From 34-65-8 sp046294735 (GTDB taxonomy: Bacteria; Pseudomonadota; Alphaproteobacteria; Sphingomonadales; Sphingomonadaceae): DNA of 64,000 bases. Location of the stretch: positions 1 to 64,000 of the forward strand of contig JBKBKB010000001.1 of assembly GCA_046294735.1 (NCBI GenBank). Direction: 5' to 3'. Below, piece by piece: positions 63,560 through 64,000 of this stretch (the first letter of the stretch is position 1; each line of letters starts with the position of its first letter). Position numbers and translations under genes: made by a program. A model generated the notes under the pieces. It was given only the letters and a program-made list of their open reading frames with translations. It was not told the origin of the DNA and made no database searches.

Positions 63560-64000
63560 ATGGCCCAGTTCTCCGCCGCCGATCCGGTCGTCATCTTGTC
63601 CTTTGCCCGCACCCCGATGGGCGGAATGCAGGGCGCGCTGTCCGATGTCAGCGCGACTGACCTGGGCGCTACGGCAGTTAAGGCCGCAGTGGAGCGTTCG
63701 GGCGTGGCGCCTGACGCTTTCGATCGGGTCTACATGGGCTGTGTGCTACCAGCAGGGCTGGGCCAGGCCCCTGCCCGCCAGGCCACGATCAAGGCGGGGC
63801 TGCCCCGCTCGGTCCAGGCGACCACGGTCAACAAGGTCTGCGGTTCGGGCATGCAGACCGTGATCATGGGCGCAGAGGCGCTGGCCAGCGGCACTGTCGA
63901 TTATGTGGTCGCTGGCGGAATGGAGAGCATGACCAATGCCCCCTACCTGCTCAAAAAGCATCGTTCGGGCGCGCGGATCGGGCATGATACGGCCTACGAC
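63560..64000 (+). CDS. Acetyl-CoA acetyltransferase / thiolase (partial, 3' end off the window)
   Basis: 147 codons, open to the window edge. The N-terminal thiolase domain has the acylated Cys C94 in VNKVCGSGMQ, plus ILSFARTPMGGMQGALSD and GGMESMTNAPYLL. It condenses or cleaves acetoacetyl-CoA-type thioesters. Biosynthetic and degradative types cannot be separated from this fragment. It is divergent from the aldehyde dehydrogenase. 63393-63559 holds the promoter region of both, and I see no clear motif in it. Confidence 0.93.
   Translation, partial: MAQFSAADPVVILSFARTPMGGMQGALSDVSATDLGATAVKAAVERSGVAPDAFDRVYMGCVLPAGLGQAPARQATIKAGLPRSVQATTVNKVCGSGMQTVIMGAEALASGTVDYVVAGGMESMTNAPYLLKKHRSGARIGHDTAYD

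Noticed and set aside
61830..63863. 677-codon plus-strand frame opposite the aldehyde dehydrogenase
   Set aside because: It is antisense to a gene with a clear catalytic Cys and Glu, and also overlaps the thiolase start in another frame. Its translation shows no family features.

Overview
The window looks like a chromosomal segment from a GC-rich alphaproteobacterium, most likely a sphingomonad (Sphingomonadales, perhaps Erythrobacteraceae). This rests on recognised gene content: a 14-gene nuo operon followed by birA-coaX-rnj-DUF1467, PhaR, an archaeal/eukaryotic-type ProRS, a SPOR/RlpA-like protein next to MltB, and a TIGR03607-type patatin. Taxonomy is inferred from remembered gene order; no search was run.

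Layout. (1) 1-4751, minus strand: a tightly overlapping cell-wall and replication operon, mltB > rlpA-like > dac > tmk > holB (holB runs off the left edge). (2) 4883-4972: tRNA-Ser(UGA). (3) 5057-14740, plus strand: five consecutive genes for exported proteins built from DUF11-type beta-sandwich modules. The fourth is a 1687-residue adhesin-like protein with a predicted C-terminal outer-membrane barrel. (4) 14758-25985, minus strand: a two-partner secretion operon, tpsB > tpsA (2097 residues, Gly-rich beta-helix) > an exported TPR-CHAT caspase-like protein. Blocks 3 and 4 converge tail to tail. An 11-bp copy of the tRNA 3' end lies at 26001-26011, so the whole surface-protein block could be an old tRNA-associated insertion.

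(5) 26151-29199, minus strand: lpd and pdhC, with a truncated acyl-CoA thioesterase and a terminator between them. (6) 29332-40917: a universal stress protein (plus strand), then a minus-strand run of rnr, an M28 peptidase, proS, phaR, alr, an MHS-type MFS transporter, a NifU/IscU-like protein, cvpA and radA. (7) 40988-43309, plus strand: a patatin-like lipase. (8) 43297-61818, minus strand: one long operon, nuoA-B-C-D-E-F-[exported unknown]-G-H-I-J-K-L-M-N-birA-coaX-rnj-DUF1467, mostly with 1-10 nt overlaps or gaps under 30 nt. (9) 61962-63392: a coniferyl-type aldehyde dehydrogenase. (10) 63560-64000: the start of a thiolase gene.

How it fits together. The flanks are ordinary housekeeping: respiratory complex I, the pyruvate dehydrogenase E2 and E3 subunits, RNA decay by RNase R and RNase J, and envelope growth. 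The accessory content is the 21-kb surface block. There, small secreted DUF11 proteins share a mature N-terminal motif with the giant barrel protein, and they sit beside a TPS adhesin with its own exported CHAT protein. That block is the best candidate for an undescribed system. Smaller oddities are an exported 213-residue protein inside the nuo operon, a histone-like tail on NuoC, and a stable hairpin that may bring a distant Shine-Dalgarno sequence close to the giant gene's start codon. No stretch longer than 300 bases lacks a gene. I saw no IS element, integrase, CRISPR array or rRNA.
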